DNA from: Micromonospora alfalfae
GTDB taxonomy: Bacteria > Actinomycetota > Actinomycetes > Mycobacteriales > Micromonosporaceae
Reading direction: 5' to 3'
Length of the DNA: 64,000 bases
NCBI RefSeq assembly: GCF_022230925.1
Contig: NZ_JAKKFH010000003.1
Span: 1-64,000 of the forward strand
The position numbers were made by a program, and so were the translations under genes. Every line of letters starts with the position of its first letter. The first letter of the stretch is position 1. Positions 17,149 through 25,917 of the stretch are shown here, in pieces. The notes below the pieces were generated by a model that saw only the letters and a program-made list of their open reading frames with translations, did no database searches and was not told the origin of the DNA.

Positions 17149-18340
17149 CTGAGGGAGGAGCGACGGTCGACGCCGGCCCGACGACGCGGCCCCGACGCGC
17201 GTCCACGGCGAGCAGCGTCAGGGCGGCCAGCGTCAGCAGACCCCCGGCGAGCGCCAGCGGGCGTGCCCCCAGGGCGGGCAGGAGGGCGCCGCCGAGCAGT
17301 GATCCACCGGCGATGCCGGCGTTGAAGGCGGTGCTGACCCCGGCCGACGCGATGTCGGTGCTGCCCGGGGCCAGTTGCAGCATCCGGTTCTGCACGGCGG
17401 AGCCGAACGCCGCGTACGCGAGGCCGATCCCGGCGAGAAGCGCTACCACGCCCGGTTTGAGCGCGCCGAGCGCGTAGAGCCCGAGCAGCGAGGCCGTGCC
17501 GATGCCCAACGGCGTCAGCAGCGAAGCGATCGGCCGGGTGTCCAGAGTCCGGGCCGCGACCAGGGTGCCGACGACACCGGCCGCGCCGGAGACGAACAGC
17601 AGCGGCGCCAGCACCGCGTCGGCGAAGCCGCTGACGTCGAGCAGGAACGGTGTCACGTAGGTCTGCAGGGTCATGAAGCCGCCGATGCCGAGGGCGGTGG
17701 CGATCAGCAGGACGGCGAAGCGCCGGCCGTCCGGTGCGCTGCCCCGGGCGGCGCCGCCGGCGGCCGGGGGATAGGAGGGGAGAAGGAGCAGCACCGCGGC
17801 GGCGATAGCCAGACCGATCCCGGCGAGCACAGCGAACGCCGCGCGCCAGCCGGCTTGCTGCCCGAGCCAGGTGCCCAGGGGTACGCCGAGCACCGGAGCG
17901 AGCGTCGCCCCGGTCGCGAACAACGCCACCGCCCGACCGCGCACCGCGACCGGGAAGGGCCCGATCACTGTCGCCGTGGCGACGGACCAGAACAGCGCCT
18001 GGGCGAGGGCGGTCACCAGGCGGGTGCCGGCCAGCACGGCGTACGTCGGCGCGAGCGCGGCGGCTGCGTTCGCGGCGGCGAACAGGAACATCGTGACACC
18101 GAGCAGGTGCCGCCGGGGGACCCGCTGGGTCAGTCGGGTCAGCGGTACGGACGCCAGCACCACCACGATGGCGTACCCACTGACCAGCAGGCCCACCTGC
18201 GAGCGGGAGCGGTCCAGATCGGGTGCGATGCGGGTCAGCAGACCGACCGGCAGCAGCTCGGTAGTGATGAACGCGAACGCGGCGAGCGAGAGCGTGACGA
18301 GCACCGCACTGGCCCTTCGCGGCGACACCTCCGGTGCCAT
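17123..18340 (-). CDS. MFS transporter, DHA1 (sugar efflux/NepI-like) type
   Basis: 405 aa from ATG 18340, preceded by a G-rich stretch; the longer reading from 18499 adds low-complexity residues and is rejected. Typical DHA1 features: FAFITTELLPVGLL in helix 1, LVSGYAIVVVLASVPLTRLTQRVPRR (helices 2-3), then ALFWSVATATVIGPFP and GATLAPVLGVPLGTWLGQ (motif C in helix 5). The family exports drugs, sugars or nucleosides. Its 3' end overlaps the convergent MFS gene by 26 nt. Confidence 0.9.
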   Translation of the reverse strand: MAPEVSPRRASAVLVTLSLAAFAFITTELLPVGLLTRIAPDLDRSRSQVGLLVSGYAIVVVLASVPLTRLTQRVPRRHLLGVTMFLFAAANAAAALAPTYAVLAGTRLVTALAQALFWSVATATVIGPFPVAVRGRAVALFATGATLAPVLGVPLGTWLGQQAGWRAAFAVLAGIGLAIAAAVLLLLPSYPPAAGGAARGSAPDGRRFAVLLIATALGIGGFMTLQTYVTPFLLDVSGFADAVLAPLLFVSGAAGVVGTLVAARTLDTRPIASLLTPLGIGTASLLGLYALGALKPGVVALLAGIGLAYAAFGSAVQNRMLQLAPGSTDIASAGVSTAFNAGIAGGSLLGGALLPALGARPLALAGGLLTLAALTLLAVDARRGRVVGPASTVAPPSATARGSGR

Positions 18341-18473
18341 GGCCCCACCCCCCCCAGTGAAGTGGTCACCGTAACGAGGGCCTGACCTTGGGCCGCTCGC
18401 GGGCCTCGACGGAGGTGGACCACGTTGACGGAACAGTCCGGCCGCTCGCCGCGTCCGGCGGCCGGGCCTCCGG

Positions 18474-19343
18474 TCAGGTTCGGGTCCGGAACGGGGCAAG
18501 GACGGCGCGGATCTGATCGGCAGCGCCCCAGTCGTCGTCGAACTGGGCGAGCACCGCGAGGTGTTGTCGCAGCTGGATGACCGGCATCCGGGCCTCCCAG
18601 CCGGCGTCGAGCGCGGTCAGCTCCGCGTAGACCTCGAACATCCGTCGTGCCTCGGGCGGGGGCGAGGTGGACCACACGTGCGCGAGGTCGACCTCGGCCC
18701 ACAGGTACGACACGGCCGGGTCGATCAGCGCCGGCTCTCCGTCCGCGGTGGCCAGGACGTTCTGTGCCCACAGGTCGCCGTGCGTCAGACACGCCGGACG
18801 CTCCGGCAGCAGGTCGGGCAGCCGGTCGCAGAGCCGTTCCAGCGCCGACCGGTCCTCCGCGTCGAGCGCCGCCCCGACGCGGGGCTCGTCGAGCCAGCGC
18901 AGCAGCCGGTGCTCCGCGAAGAAGGCGAAGCCGTCGTCGTTCCACGTGTTGACCTGGCGGCGACGGCCCAGCCAGTTGTCGTGGTGCCAGCCGAAACGGG
19001 AATGGGTGGTATTCAGGTGCAGGTGTGCGAGCACGTGTGCGAACTGCTCCCAGAAGGCCTCGCTGCGCGGCCTCTCGCTCAACACCGACAACACCAGGAC
19101 GTCCCGGTCCGCCAGGATCACCTCGGGTGTCGCCACACCGCCCAACTCGCGCAGGGTGGCCAGCCCTTCCGCCTCGGCGACGAAGACGTCGTCGGCCGGC
19201 GGGTCGTCGAATGCCTTGACGAACACCGGCGGCGCGTCCCGGCGGGTGGCGATGCCGGCGAGCGCCGCGAGCCCGCCGGTCACCGGCCGCACCGTGACGA
19301 CCTCGCGCATACCGGCCAGGTGCAGACGCTCCAGCAGGGTCAC
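18474..19343 (-). CDS. Fructosamine/ketosamine-3-kinase family protein
   Basis: 289 aa. Matches the fructosamine kinase branch of the aminoglycoside phosphotransferase fold: VFVKAF (ATP-binding Lys), then EAEGLATLRELGGVATPEV, HLHLNTTHSRFGWHHDNWLG, the catalytic loop LTHGDLWAQNVL and the metal site LIDPAVSYLWAEVDLA. The family phosphorylates protein- or sugar-linked ketosamines for deglycation. It lies 133 bp upstream of the DHA1 transporter gene on the same strand. Confidence 0.85.
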   Translation of the reverse strand: MTLLERLHLAGMREVVTVRPVTGGLAALAGIATRRDAPPVFVKAFDDPPADDVFVAEAEGLATLRELGGVATPEVILADRDVLVLSVLSERPRSEAFWEQFAHVLAHLHLNTTHSRFGWHHDNWLGRRRQVNTWNDDGFAFFAEHRLLRWLDEPRVGAALDAEDRSALERLCDRLPDLLPERPACLTHGDLWAQNVLATADGEPALIDPAVSYLWAEVDLAHVWSTSPPPEARRMFEVYAELTALDAGWEARMPVIQLRQHLAVLAQFDDDWGAADQIRAVLAPFRTRT

Positions 19344-19454
19344 GGCACGCTCCTCAGGTCCGGCGTACGAGGTCGTCCGATCCTATGTGGTTGATCACGG
19401 CTCGCCCTGCCGGCGGCGGGGGCGTTGGACACTGCTGGGCATGGGTCACGTGTC

Positions 19455-19849
19455 GGTGGATCAGCAGCGGCCGGGTCGAGGTGGTCTCCGGCGGCGCGCA
19501 CTGGGGCGGGGGACTGGTCGTCCCGGCCCGGGACCTGGCAGTGATCGGGCAGCTCTTCCTGGACCGCGGGACCCATGGCGGGACCCGGTTGCTCAGCGCC
19601 GAATGGATTGAGCAGTCCTGGGCCCCGTGCACGGTCAAACGGGAGTACGGCTATCTGTGGTGGCTCAACGATGAGCAGGTGCCGTGGCCCGGAGCCCCGA
19701 CGACCGGCCGCAGCGCCCGGGGCAACGGAGGACGACACCTGCTGTGGGTCGACCCGGCCCGGGAACTGGTCCTCGTCTCCCACTGGACCGAAGAGCCGCT
19801 CGGTCTGATCCGGGAGGTTTCTCGTACCGTCACGAGCCGCACGGGATGA
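19455..19849 (+). pseudogene. 5'-truncated serine hydrolase (beta-lactamase family) remnant
   Basis: From about 19455 the reading SSGRVEVVSGGAHWGGG, RDLAVIGQLFLDRG, YGYLWWLNDE and GNGGRHLLWVDP matches only the C-terminal third of class C beta-lactamase-like hydrolases. The SxxK and YxN parts are absent, and the bases upstream code nothing similar. The in-frame start at 19385 adds 23 unrelated residues. It is therefore a truncated gene, directly followed by a complete member of the same superfamily. Confidence 0.65.
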
Positions 19850-19891
19850 CCGGAGTTGATCCGGCGGTGGGCGCGGTCGAGAATCGACGTC

Positions 19892-21256
19892 GTGGATCTA
19901 CCTCAGGACTGGGTCTCGCTGCTGGGCGAGCTTGACCGGCAGGTGTCGTCCGGGCGGCTCTCACCGGACACGACGGCGCTGTCCGAGCTGATGAGCAGCT
20001 ACGACGTGCCGGGAGTCAGCATCGCCGTCGGCCAACTGAGCGGGCAGGTCCGGGCGGCAGGGTTCGGCGTCACGGCGGCCGGGACGTCAACTCCGGTGAC
20101 CGCGAGCACCGCCTTCGCCGCCTGTTCGATCAGCAAGCACGTCGCCGCGTTCGGCGCGCTGCGACTGGTCCAGGCCGGTGTCCTGGACCTCGACGCCGAC
20201 ATCGGCGATCACCTCACCTCGTGGCACCTGCCCGGTCGGGAAGGCCAGCAGGGAGTCACGGTACGACAACTGCTGGCGCACACTGCCGGACTGTCCGACA
20301 CCTGGTACCGCGGCTATCTTGCGGATCGTGCCCCGTCGCTGTTGCAGGTCCTGGAAGGCAGCGGCACGACGACAACGCCACCGGTTCGGCCGACCCTGTT
20401 ACCGGGTAGCCGCTTCCGGTACTCGGGCAGCCACTACTCGGTGCTCCAGCAGGTGATGGTGGACGCGACCGGAACCCCGTTCGAAGATCTCCTGCGAACT
20501 CTGGTGCTGGAACCGCTGGCCATGGTCGACAGCAGCTTCGACAAGCAGTTTCCGCACCGGCGACCGGATCAGGTGGCGCATGGCCACCACGGCGGCGGCA
20601 CCAGGATTCCTGGCGGCTGGCGAACGCAGCCGGAGCTGGCCGCGGCCGGGCTGTGGAGCACCCCGACCGACCTGCTCCGGCTCGACCTCGAAATCGCCCG
20701 GGCCGTCGCGGGAGGTTCGAAGCTGCTCGACCGCGACCTGGCCACCCAGATGTGTACGCCGCAGATTCCTGGCGGCAGCTACGGCCTCGGTACCGAACTC
20801 GACGACCGCGCCGAGCGTCGTCGTTTCGGGCACACCGGGTTGAACGTCGGCTACACCTGCTTCTCCTACGTCTGGCCGGGCAGCGGCATCGGGGTAGCGG
20901 CGATGACCAACTCCGAAGATGGCTGGGAGCTGCTGGTCAGCATCCGCGCTGCCGCGGACCGTCGCTACGCCACCGCCAGAATCACCGCCGCGCCGCCTGC
21001 GGATGTCACGGGCCGTTACGTGCTGCGCGACGACTACCCAATCGACGTCGCCCTCGCCGACGGCCAACTGACCCTCGCCGCCGCAACCCAGCAACCGGTT
21101 GTCCTCCTGGCAGGCCCGGACGGTAGCTACCGACACCCGGACCTCGATCTTGAGGTGCGTTTCGTCCGGACCGACGACCAGCCCCACGTCCTCGAACTGC
21201 GCCAGGAAGGGGTCACGCAGACCGCGAGGCCAGCAATCGGGGGGCACCTGGAATAG
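19892..21256 (+). CDS. Serine hydrolase of the beta-lactamase/penicillin-binding family
   Basis: 454 aa from GTG 19892; a TTG at 19856 is an alternative and both lack a good ribosome site. No signal peptide, so probably cytoplasmic. SxxK nucleophile as SISK in FAACSISKHVA, second motif YSGSHY in place of the usual Y-x-N, and HTG (FGHTGLNVGY) as third motif. The C-terminal 110 residues form a lipocalin-like beta domain (VTGRYVLRDDYPIDV), as in D-aminopeptidase/esterase types. Beta-lactam hydrolysis is not implied; the substrate is probably a small ester or peptide. Confidence 0.8.
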   Translation: MDLPQDWVSLLGELDRQVSSGRLSPDTTALSELMSSYDVPGVSIAVGQLSGQVRAAGFGVTAAGTSTPVTASTAFAACSISKHVAAFGALRLVQAGVLDLDADIGDHLTSWHLPGREGQQGVTVRQLLAHTAGLSDTWYRGYLADRAPSLLQVLEGSGTTTTPPVRPTLLPGSRFRYSGSHYSVLQQVMVDATGTPFEDLLRTLVLEPLAMVDSSFDKQFPHRRPDQVAHGHHGGGTRIPGGWRTQPELAAAGLWSTPTDLLRLDLEIARAVAGGSKLLDRDLATQMCTPQIPGGSYGLGTELDDRAERRRFGHTGLNVGYTCFSYVWPGSGIGVAAMTNSEDGWELLVSIRAAADRRYATARITAAPPADVTGRYVLRDDYPIDVALADGQLTLAAATQQPVVLLAGPDGSYRHPDLDLEVRFVRTDDQPHVLELRQEGVTQTARPAIGGHLE

Positions 21257-21265
21257 CCACCTCTG

Positions 21266-22141
21266 TCAGGGTCGGTTGTGGACGAACCACGCGTCACCGG
21301 CCGCTAGGGCGACGGCGACCTCCCACTGGCTCAGTTCGAGATCCGGAGCGAGCGCCTTGAGCTGACCGGCGGCAGCCCACGCCTCGTCACCCGGCGTCGG
21401 GCGACGACCCACCTGAAACTGGAGCATGGTGCCCCACGACGCGACCAGGCGGGCGTCCCACCGGTGCCGCCACTGCGCCAGCACCTCGGCGAGCCGCTGC
21501 TGCTCTTCCTCGGTGAGCGCACCGTAGAAGTCCACCCAGTACGCGGAGGCACGGACGTCGCTGGTGGGCAGCAACATGAGCAGGACGCTGTCCGGCGTAT
21601 ACCAGTAGTCGGTCTGCGTCACGAGCCGCACGTTGCCAAGCACCTGGGCGTGCAGGTCGGCGTCGGCGAGCAGCCGGTCGTACAGCGCCCGCTCCAGCAC
21701 CGGGAGTGGTGTCGGCAGCACCACATCGGGCACCAGGGCGGTCAGGTCGACGCCGGTCGTGCCACGCGCGTAGAACTCGATCTCGTCCTCGTCGACCTGT
21801 TGGTCCACCCTGTGGTGGCGGTAGGTCAGCCAGGGTTCGGAAGACGCCGCCGCCTCGACGAACGCGCGCAGCTCCGACTCCGACGGGCCCTGCTCGGGCT
21901 TGGACCGGATGGTCAGCGCGTCGTCGAAGTCGTCGGTGACCATGACAGGTCGGCGTCCGATGACCGGCACCAGCGCGTCGGCGGCCTGCCAGACCTCGTG
22001 CAGCCGATCGGGGTCGACGTCGGCGACGAGGAGGGTGCCCGACGGGCCGTGCCCGATCGGCAGGCCGGCCAGTGGCGTGCCCACGAACGCCGCTTCGATC
22101 CGGGCGAGCTCGTCTCGCCCGTCGATGGGTTCGCCGATCAC
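21266..22141 (-). CDS. Hypothetical protein, possibly DUF4253-related
   Basis: 291 aa, GTG at 22141 overlapping the DinB stop (GTGA); the longer antisense-frame reading into dinB is rejected. Rich in Asp, Trp and Leu. The C-terminal part (EEEQQRLAEVLAQWRHRWDARLVASWGTMLQFQVG, then AAGQLKALAPDLELSQW in two blocks) resembles DUF4253 proteins, which pair a W-rich helix with a terminal strand, but the match is weak. Co-translated with the DinB-like gene; function unknown. Confidence 0.6.
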   Translation of the reverse strand: MIGEPIDGRDELARIEAAFVGTPLAGLPIGHGPSGTLLVADVDPDRLHEVWQAADALVPVIGRRPVMVTDDFDDALTIRSKPEQGPSESELRAFVEAAASSEPWLTYRHHRVDQQVDEDEIEFYARGTTGVDLTALVPDVVLPTPLPVLERALYDRLLADADLHAQVLGNVRLVTQTDYWYTPDSVLLMLLPTSDVRASAYWVDFYGALTEEEQQRLAEVLAQWRHRWDARLVASWGTMLQFQVGRRPTPGDEAWAAAGQLKALAPDLELSQWEVAVALAAGDAWFVHNRP

Positions 22142-22728
22142 GCGAAGTGGTCGGCCAGCTTGGTCAGCTTGCTGACGTACGCCGGCCAGTCGTAGTCGTC
22201 GGGGATGTTGGTGTTCTCCCGTCGAAGGCCGATCGTTGTGTCGTGCTGTTCGCGGATGATGTCGGCGTGCCCGGCGTGACGGGCGAGATCGCAGGTCACG
22301 TGGATGATGATCCGCTGCAGGGTCACGTCCTGCGCACCGGGCTGCCACCACGGCACCTGCCCGGGCGCGTCGAGCGGCAGCTCGTCGATCGTCTGGTCTG
22401 CGAACGCGCCGACCCGGCGGTACAGGTCGATCAGCCCGTCCTTCGTCTCGTCCTCCCGGGCGTACCAGTCTGCCTGGGGGTCCTCGTCGAACGCCTCCAT
22501 CGGGACCAGCTCGTCAGGGGTCGGGAAGTCGCGGCCGAAGGTGGGCCCGAAGTAGCCGGCTTCGACATTGAGGCAGTGCTTGAGAATGCCCAGCAGGTTG
22601 TTGCCGGTCGCCGTGCGGGGCAGCCTGACCTCACGTTCGCTGAGCCCGTCGAGCTTCCAGATGAGGTCTTCGCGGGTCCCGCGAAGGTAGACGTGCAGCG
22701 CGGCCTTCGCATCGCTCAGATCAGCCAT
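22138..22728 (-). CDS. DinB-family (DUF664) protein
   Basis: 196 aa. Four-helix DinB/YfiT-type fold with the metal-binding histidine pattern: KHCLNVEAGYFG (first His), then IIHVTCDLARHAGHADIIRE with the H-x3-DLARHAGH signature of DUF664. Related proteins include thiol-dependent S-transferases (mycothiol or bacillithiol), and mycothiol would be the likely thiol here. Substrate unknown. Confidence 0.88.
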   Translation of the reverse strand: MADLSDAKAALHVYLRGTREDLIWKLDGLSEREVRLPRTATGNNLLGILKHCLNVEAGYFGPTFGRDFPTPDELVPMEAFDEDPQADWYAREDETKDGLIDLYRRVGAFADQTIDELPLDAPGQVPWWQPGAQDVTLQRIIIHVTCDLARHAGHADIIREQHDTTIGLRRENTNIPDDYDWPAYVSKLTKLADHFA

Positions 22729-22770
22729 GCCGGCCAGTCTTCCCTATCCGTCGGGCCGTCGCGCACCCAC

Positions 22771-22800
22771 GGCGGGCCGGTGCCGGGGCACCGGCCCGCC
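22771..22800 (-). terminator. Terminator of the secreted hydrolase-CBM2 gene
   Basis: 14-bp perfect stem (22771-22784 with 22787-22800) around a 2-nt loop, 24 nt past the stop of the minus-strand gene ending at 22825. Confidence 0.75.
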
Positions 22801-22824
22801 GAGCGAATCGATTTGTCTGGGGTG

Positions 22825-24051
22825 TCAGCTTCCGGCGCAACTCGCTGTGGCTCCGCTGCCGCTGCCGGTGCCCTGGAATCCGAAGCTGGTGGCCTGACCT
22901 GCGGCCAGTCTCCCGTTGTAGCTCTGGTTGGCGACGGTGATGGTCCCGCTGGTGCCGCTGCTGACGCCGTTCCAGAGCGAGCTGACCGACGCGCCGCTCG
23001 GTAGGGTGAGGGTGACCCGCCAGCCGGTCAGCGCTGTGGATCCCGCGGTGACGCTGACGTTGGCGACGAATCCGCCGTTCCACTGGTCCTGGACCGAGTA
23101 GACAGCGGTGCAGCCGGGGGTGCCGGTCGGCGGTGGTGTCGTCGGAGGTGGCGTGGTCGGCGGCGGCGGTGTCGTCGGAGGTGGCGTGGTCGGCGGCGGC
23201 GTGCCGTCGTCGAGCGTCAGGTTCTTCTGCTGGACGCTCCACTGGCTGCGGCACAGACCGCAGTCGGCGCCGACGAAGTTGCGGCCGGCGGTGGTGTCAC
23301 CCTTCAGTCGCCATTTGAAGTAGAGAGTCGCCACCCGGCCGAACTCGCCGCCGTTGGCCTGGTCGTAGGTGCCGCCATGCCCGACGTTCAGGTTGCCCAT
23401 GAACGCGGGCAGGCCAGCGGGCAGCTTGCCCCAGTCGTCGATGGCGTTCGGGTAGGCGATGTCGCTGGGCCCGCCGACGAAGTAGGCGATCGGCTTGGTC
23501 AGTCTCCTGAGCTGGTAGTCGTCGGCGTCGTTCAGCAGTCCGCTGCTGAAGATGCCGGTCGTGGTGACGCGCGGGTCGTTCGAGACGGCGTACGCCTCCA
23601 GGCCTCCGCAGGAAAAGCCCGCGACGGCGACCTTGCTCGTGTCGATCTTGTTGTAGTACTTGCTGCCCTGCCGGGAGTTCTCCGCGACCGCCCAGTCGAT
23701 GGACTGGGTGAGCATCTGGGAGGTGGTGGAGCCGGACCCGTTCGGGGCGCCGTTGGCGATGGCGAGGAAGCCGTGGGAGGCGATCTCGCGGAGGAAGTTG
23801 CCCTGGGAGAGGCCGTTGGCCGAGCAGCCGCCGTTGCCCCACACGACGATGGGCAGGCGTTCGGACGGGAGGGTCTGCGGTCGGAAGATGGTGTGGTTGG
23901 CCAGGGTGGCCGAGGTTTCGTAGTCGGCGGGGTAGGGACCGGAACCGCCGATGGCGGCGGACGCCGGTGTCCCGCCGAGCGCCATGATCACGGAGGTGAC
24001 CGGGACGATGGCGGCAGCCAGCCCCGCGTAGATCTTCGCTCGCCTTCTCAT
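22825..24051 (-). CDS. Secreted alpha/beta hydrolase (cutinase/PET-hydrolase-like fold) with CBM2
   Basis: 408 aa. Signal peptide 1-33 (ASA-A). Alpha/beta hydrolase (about 35-275): strand LPIVVWGNGG with the oxyanion-hole region, nucleophile S147 in AGFSCGG (a Cys replaces the usual third residue of G-x-S-x-G) and GHGGTYDQANGGEF as the His region. Then FKWRLKGDTTAGRNFVGADCGLC. A (T-T-P-P-P)n linker leads to CBM2 (about 308-408; VQDQWNGGFVANVSV). It is likely an esterase acting on plant-wall polymers. The gene ends at a strong hairpin, and the PaaX-type gene lies upstream on the same strand. Confidence 0.82.
   Translation of the reverse strand: MRRRAKIYAGLAAAIVPVTSVIMALGGTPASAAIGGSGPYPADYETSATLANHTIFRPQTLPSERLPIVVWGNGGCSANGLSQGNFLREIASHGFLAIANGAPNGSGSTTSQMLTQSIDWAVAENSRQGSKYYNKIDTSKVAVAGFSCGGLEAYAVSNDPRVTTTGIFSSGLLNDADDYQLRRLTKPIAYFVGGPSDIAYPNAIDDWGKLPAGLPAFMGNLNVGHGGTYDQANGGEFGRVATLYFKWRLKGDTTAGRNFVGADCGLCRSQWSVQQKNLTLDDGTPPPTTPPPTTPPPPTTPPPTTPPPTGTPGCTAVYSVQDQWNGGFVANVSVTAGSTALTGWRVTLTLPSGASVSSLWNGVSSGTSGTITVANQSYNGRLAAGQATSFGFQGTGSGSGATASCAGS
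23118..23203 (-). repeat. Tandem repeat encoding the Thr-Pro linker
   Basis: Imperfect 15-bp units built on GGCGGTGTCGTCGGA encode T-T-P-P-P repeats between the catalytic domain and CBM2. The similarity to the linker at 47579-47668 makes both prone to slippage or recombination. Confidence 0.8.
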
Positions 24052-24272
24052 TGAACCCTCCAGGAACAGTCACTGTGGCGCTCCCCGCGGTGGCGGTTGT
24101 GTCACTCGCGTCCCGACGAGAGTGGTCAGCGCTGGCCACGGGTCTGGTCGACGGGGGCGCGTCGCGGCCTGAGTGGCGGCCGTGCCCTCGGTCGCCACTG
24201 CCCGCTCATTCAGCGCCGGCGACCGCCCGGCCGCGGTCCCTACAGGCGCTCCGATGGGAGCTGTATGCAGTT

Positions 24273-24301
24273 ACTATCACTGTCGCAACGAAAAGTGTCA
24301 A
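24273..24301 (-). promoter_or_regulatory. Predicted promoter of the hydrolase-CBM2 gene
   Basis: On the minus strand TTGACA (24296-24301) and GATAGT (24273-24278) are 17 bp apart, in the 282-bp gap between the PaaX-type gene and the hydrolase start. The 10-mer AAGTGTCAAT spanning the -35 box recurs upstream of the second CE1-CBM2 gene. The remaining about 220 nt is an untranslated leader with no gene seen. Confidence 0.6.
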
Positions 24302-24333
24302 TGTCTGGTTGGCTCTGACCGGCCGCGACGCCG

Positions 24334-25311
24334 TCAGCCGGGACGTGGGCCGCTGCCGTGGTTTCCGCCGGTCGGCTCGGGCCGCGATGGATCCCTCGAC
24401 GCCTGGAAGTGGGTGATCCACGAGGCGGCATCCGGCCAGTGCGGAGTTGCCACCTCGACCAGACGCGCCTGAGCGAGCGAGCCGAGCGTGGTGTGGATGT
24501 CCAGGAAGGTCTCCCGGGCCTCCTGGCGGGGCCAGGGCTCCGGCAGCAGGTGCGGTGGGAGGTCCGGGTCGATGTCGGCGAACTTCCGCCAACAATCCAT
24601 CGCGGAGGTCCGAGCCACCAGCGCCCGGGCCGGCTCCACCTCCCCGGTGCGTGCGGCTGCCCGCAGCTTCGCGTACTGCTCGATGAAGTCCGAGTACGCC
24701 GAGGCGAGCCTGGTCAGGTCGTACGCGGAAGCCGGCCCGTGTGGCCCTGCCTCCTCGTCGAACCGGGCGTGCAGGACCGACCATCGGGCACCCTCGACGT
24801 GCTGCAGCAGCGCGTGCAGCGCCTCCCGCGCCGGCGCGGCGTCGGATCCCGGCCGGATCCACACGCTGTCGTACAGGCCGACGAAACCCAGTGCGGTGAA
24901 CGACCTGCGGAGCGCATGACGCGACGCCTGGCCGGCGTTCGGAACGGAGAAGGAGGCCAGCACCCATTCGCCGGTCCAGGGCGCCGGGTGGGAGCCGAAG
25001 TTCAGGAAGTGCCGCATCCGGAAGCGGTGCTTGGCGATCGCCTGCGGCGTGAGGTGGTAGACCGGCGATCGGCCCTTCCTCCGCGTCGCGATGAGACCAC
25101 GTTTGACCAGCCGGGACAGCGCGGCACGGGCGCTGGACTCGCTGATCCCGAACTCCCGCAGAATCGCGATGACCGCCGTCGACGGCAGGTCGGCGTCGGA
25201 GGAGTCCAGGTACTCGCCGAGCACCGTCGTCAGCAGATGCTGCGGGCTCGACCCCGCCTGGGCCCGGGGCACTCGGACGTCGTCGGCGTTCACCTCATCA
25301 GACTGCCGCAC
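24334..25311 (-). CDS. PaaX-family transcriptional regulator
   Basis: 325 aa; GTG at 25311, with an in-frame GTG at 25293 as an alternative. PaaX layout: N-terminal winged helix (SSPQHLLTTVLGEYL, then SSARAALSRLVKRGLIATRRKGRS), the central PaaX domain (WTGEWVLASFSVPN, then ALGFVGLYDSVWIRPG) and the C-terminal domain (about 190-300; CWRKFADIDPDLPPHLLPEPW). PaaX of E. coli represses phenylacetate catabolism through phenylacetyl-CoA, but actinobacterial members beside polysaccharide genes probably sense other ligands. It precedes the hydrolase-CBM2 gene. Confidence 0.88.
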   Translation of the reverse strand: MRQSDEVNADDVRVPRAQAGSSPQHLLTTVLGEYLDSSDADLPSTAVIAILREFGISESSARAALSRLVKRGLIATRRKGRSPVYHLTPQAIAKHRFRMRHFLNFGSHPAPWTGEWVLASFSVPNAGQASRHALRRSFTALGFVGLYDSVWIRPGSDAAPAREALHALLQHVEGARWSVLHARFDEEAGPHGPASAYDLTRLASAYSDFIEQYAKLRAAARTGEVEPARALVARTSAMDCWRKFADIDPDLPPHLLPEPWPRQEARETFLDIHTTLGSLAQARLVEVATPHWPDAASWITHFQASRDPSRPEPTGGNHGSGPRPG

Positions 25312-25386
25312 CCGGATGCCCGTGGCTTGTCAGGTGCGGCGGGGCAACGCGCCTTCCGGGGCGGGTGGAGGCACTATCGTTCTGGC

Positions 25387-25884
25387 GTGCACATCCGCTT
25401 TGACGTTCCGGCCGATCCCGCCTACCCGAGCCGGGTGGCCGCTGCCCTCGGCAACGTCCGGCTACGCAGATTCGGCTACATCGGGGCGGCCCTGACGGCG
25501 GTCGGGGTCATCGGTCTCGTCGCCTCGCGGGGGTTCGGGTGGGGCGAGCGGAGTTCACCGCTGTGGACCGCGCTGGTTGTGGCCGGCGTGCTGTCGATGC
25601 TGTACCGGCCGTGGGTGCTGGCGCGCGCCCGACGCCGTTCCGGTAGTTACGCCGTCGAGGGCGCCTACGACATCACCGATGACAACATCATGATGCGCAG
25701 CGGTTCGGAGTCCGGCGGCATCGCCTGGGACGGGGTTGCCCAGGTGCAGGACGCCGGCGACTTCTGGGTCGTGTACGTCGGCCGAATGCCGGCGACTGTG
25801 ATCCCCCGCTGGCTGATGTCCGCCGAGGATGCCGAGACGTTGCGGGCCTACATGACCGAACGAGGGCTGCTGCCCCGTCGGTGA
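25387..25884 (+). CDS. YcxB-like membrane protein
   Basis: 165 aa, GTG at 25387. Two membrane helices (about 33-50 and 58-74) followed by the YcxB-like domain: DITDDNIMMRSGSESGGIAWDG, then VYVGRMPATVIPRWLMSAEDAETLRAYM. YcxB proteins are small membrane proteins of unknown function with a PH-like tail. It stands alone between the PaaX-type and acetyltransferase genes. Confidence 0.8.
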   Translation: MHIRFDVPADPAYPSRVAAALGNVRLRRFGYIGAALTAVGVIGLVASRGFGWGERSSPLWTALVVAGVLSMLYRPWVLARARRRSGSYAVEGAYDITDDNIMMRSGSESGGIAWDGVAQVQDAGDFWVVYVGRMPATVIPRWLMSAEDAETLRAYMTERGLLPRR

Positions 25885-25917
25885 ACTCGGCTGCCCCGGG
25901 CCGCTGGGGCGATCGGA

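Noticed and set aside
22804..22815. CGAATCGATTTG, 11 of 12 matches to the LacI operator
   Set aside because: It lies just past the 3' end of the hydrolase gene, next to its terminator, and no LacI-type promoter layout surrounds it. Possibly chance.
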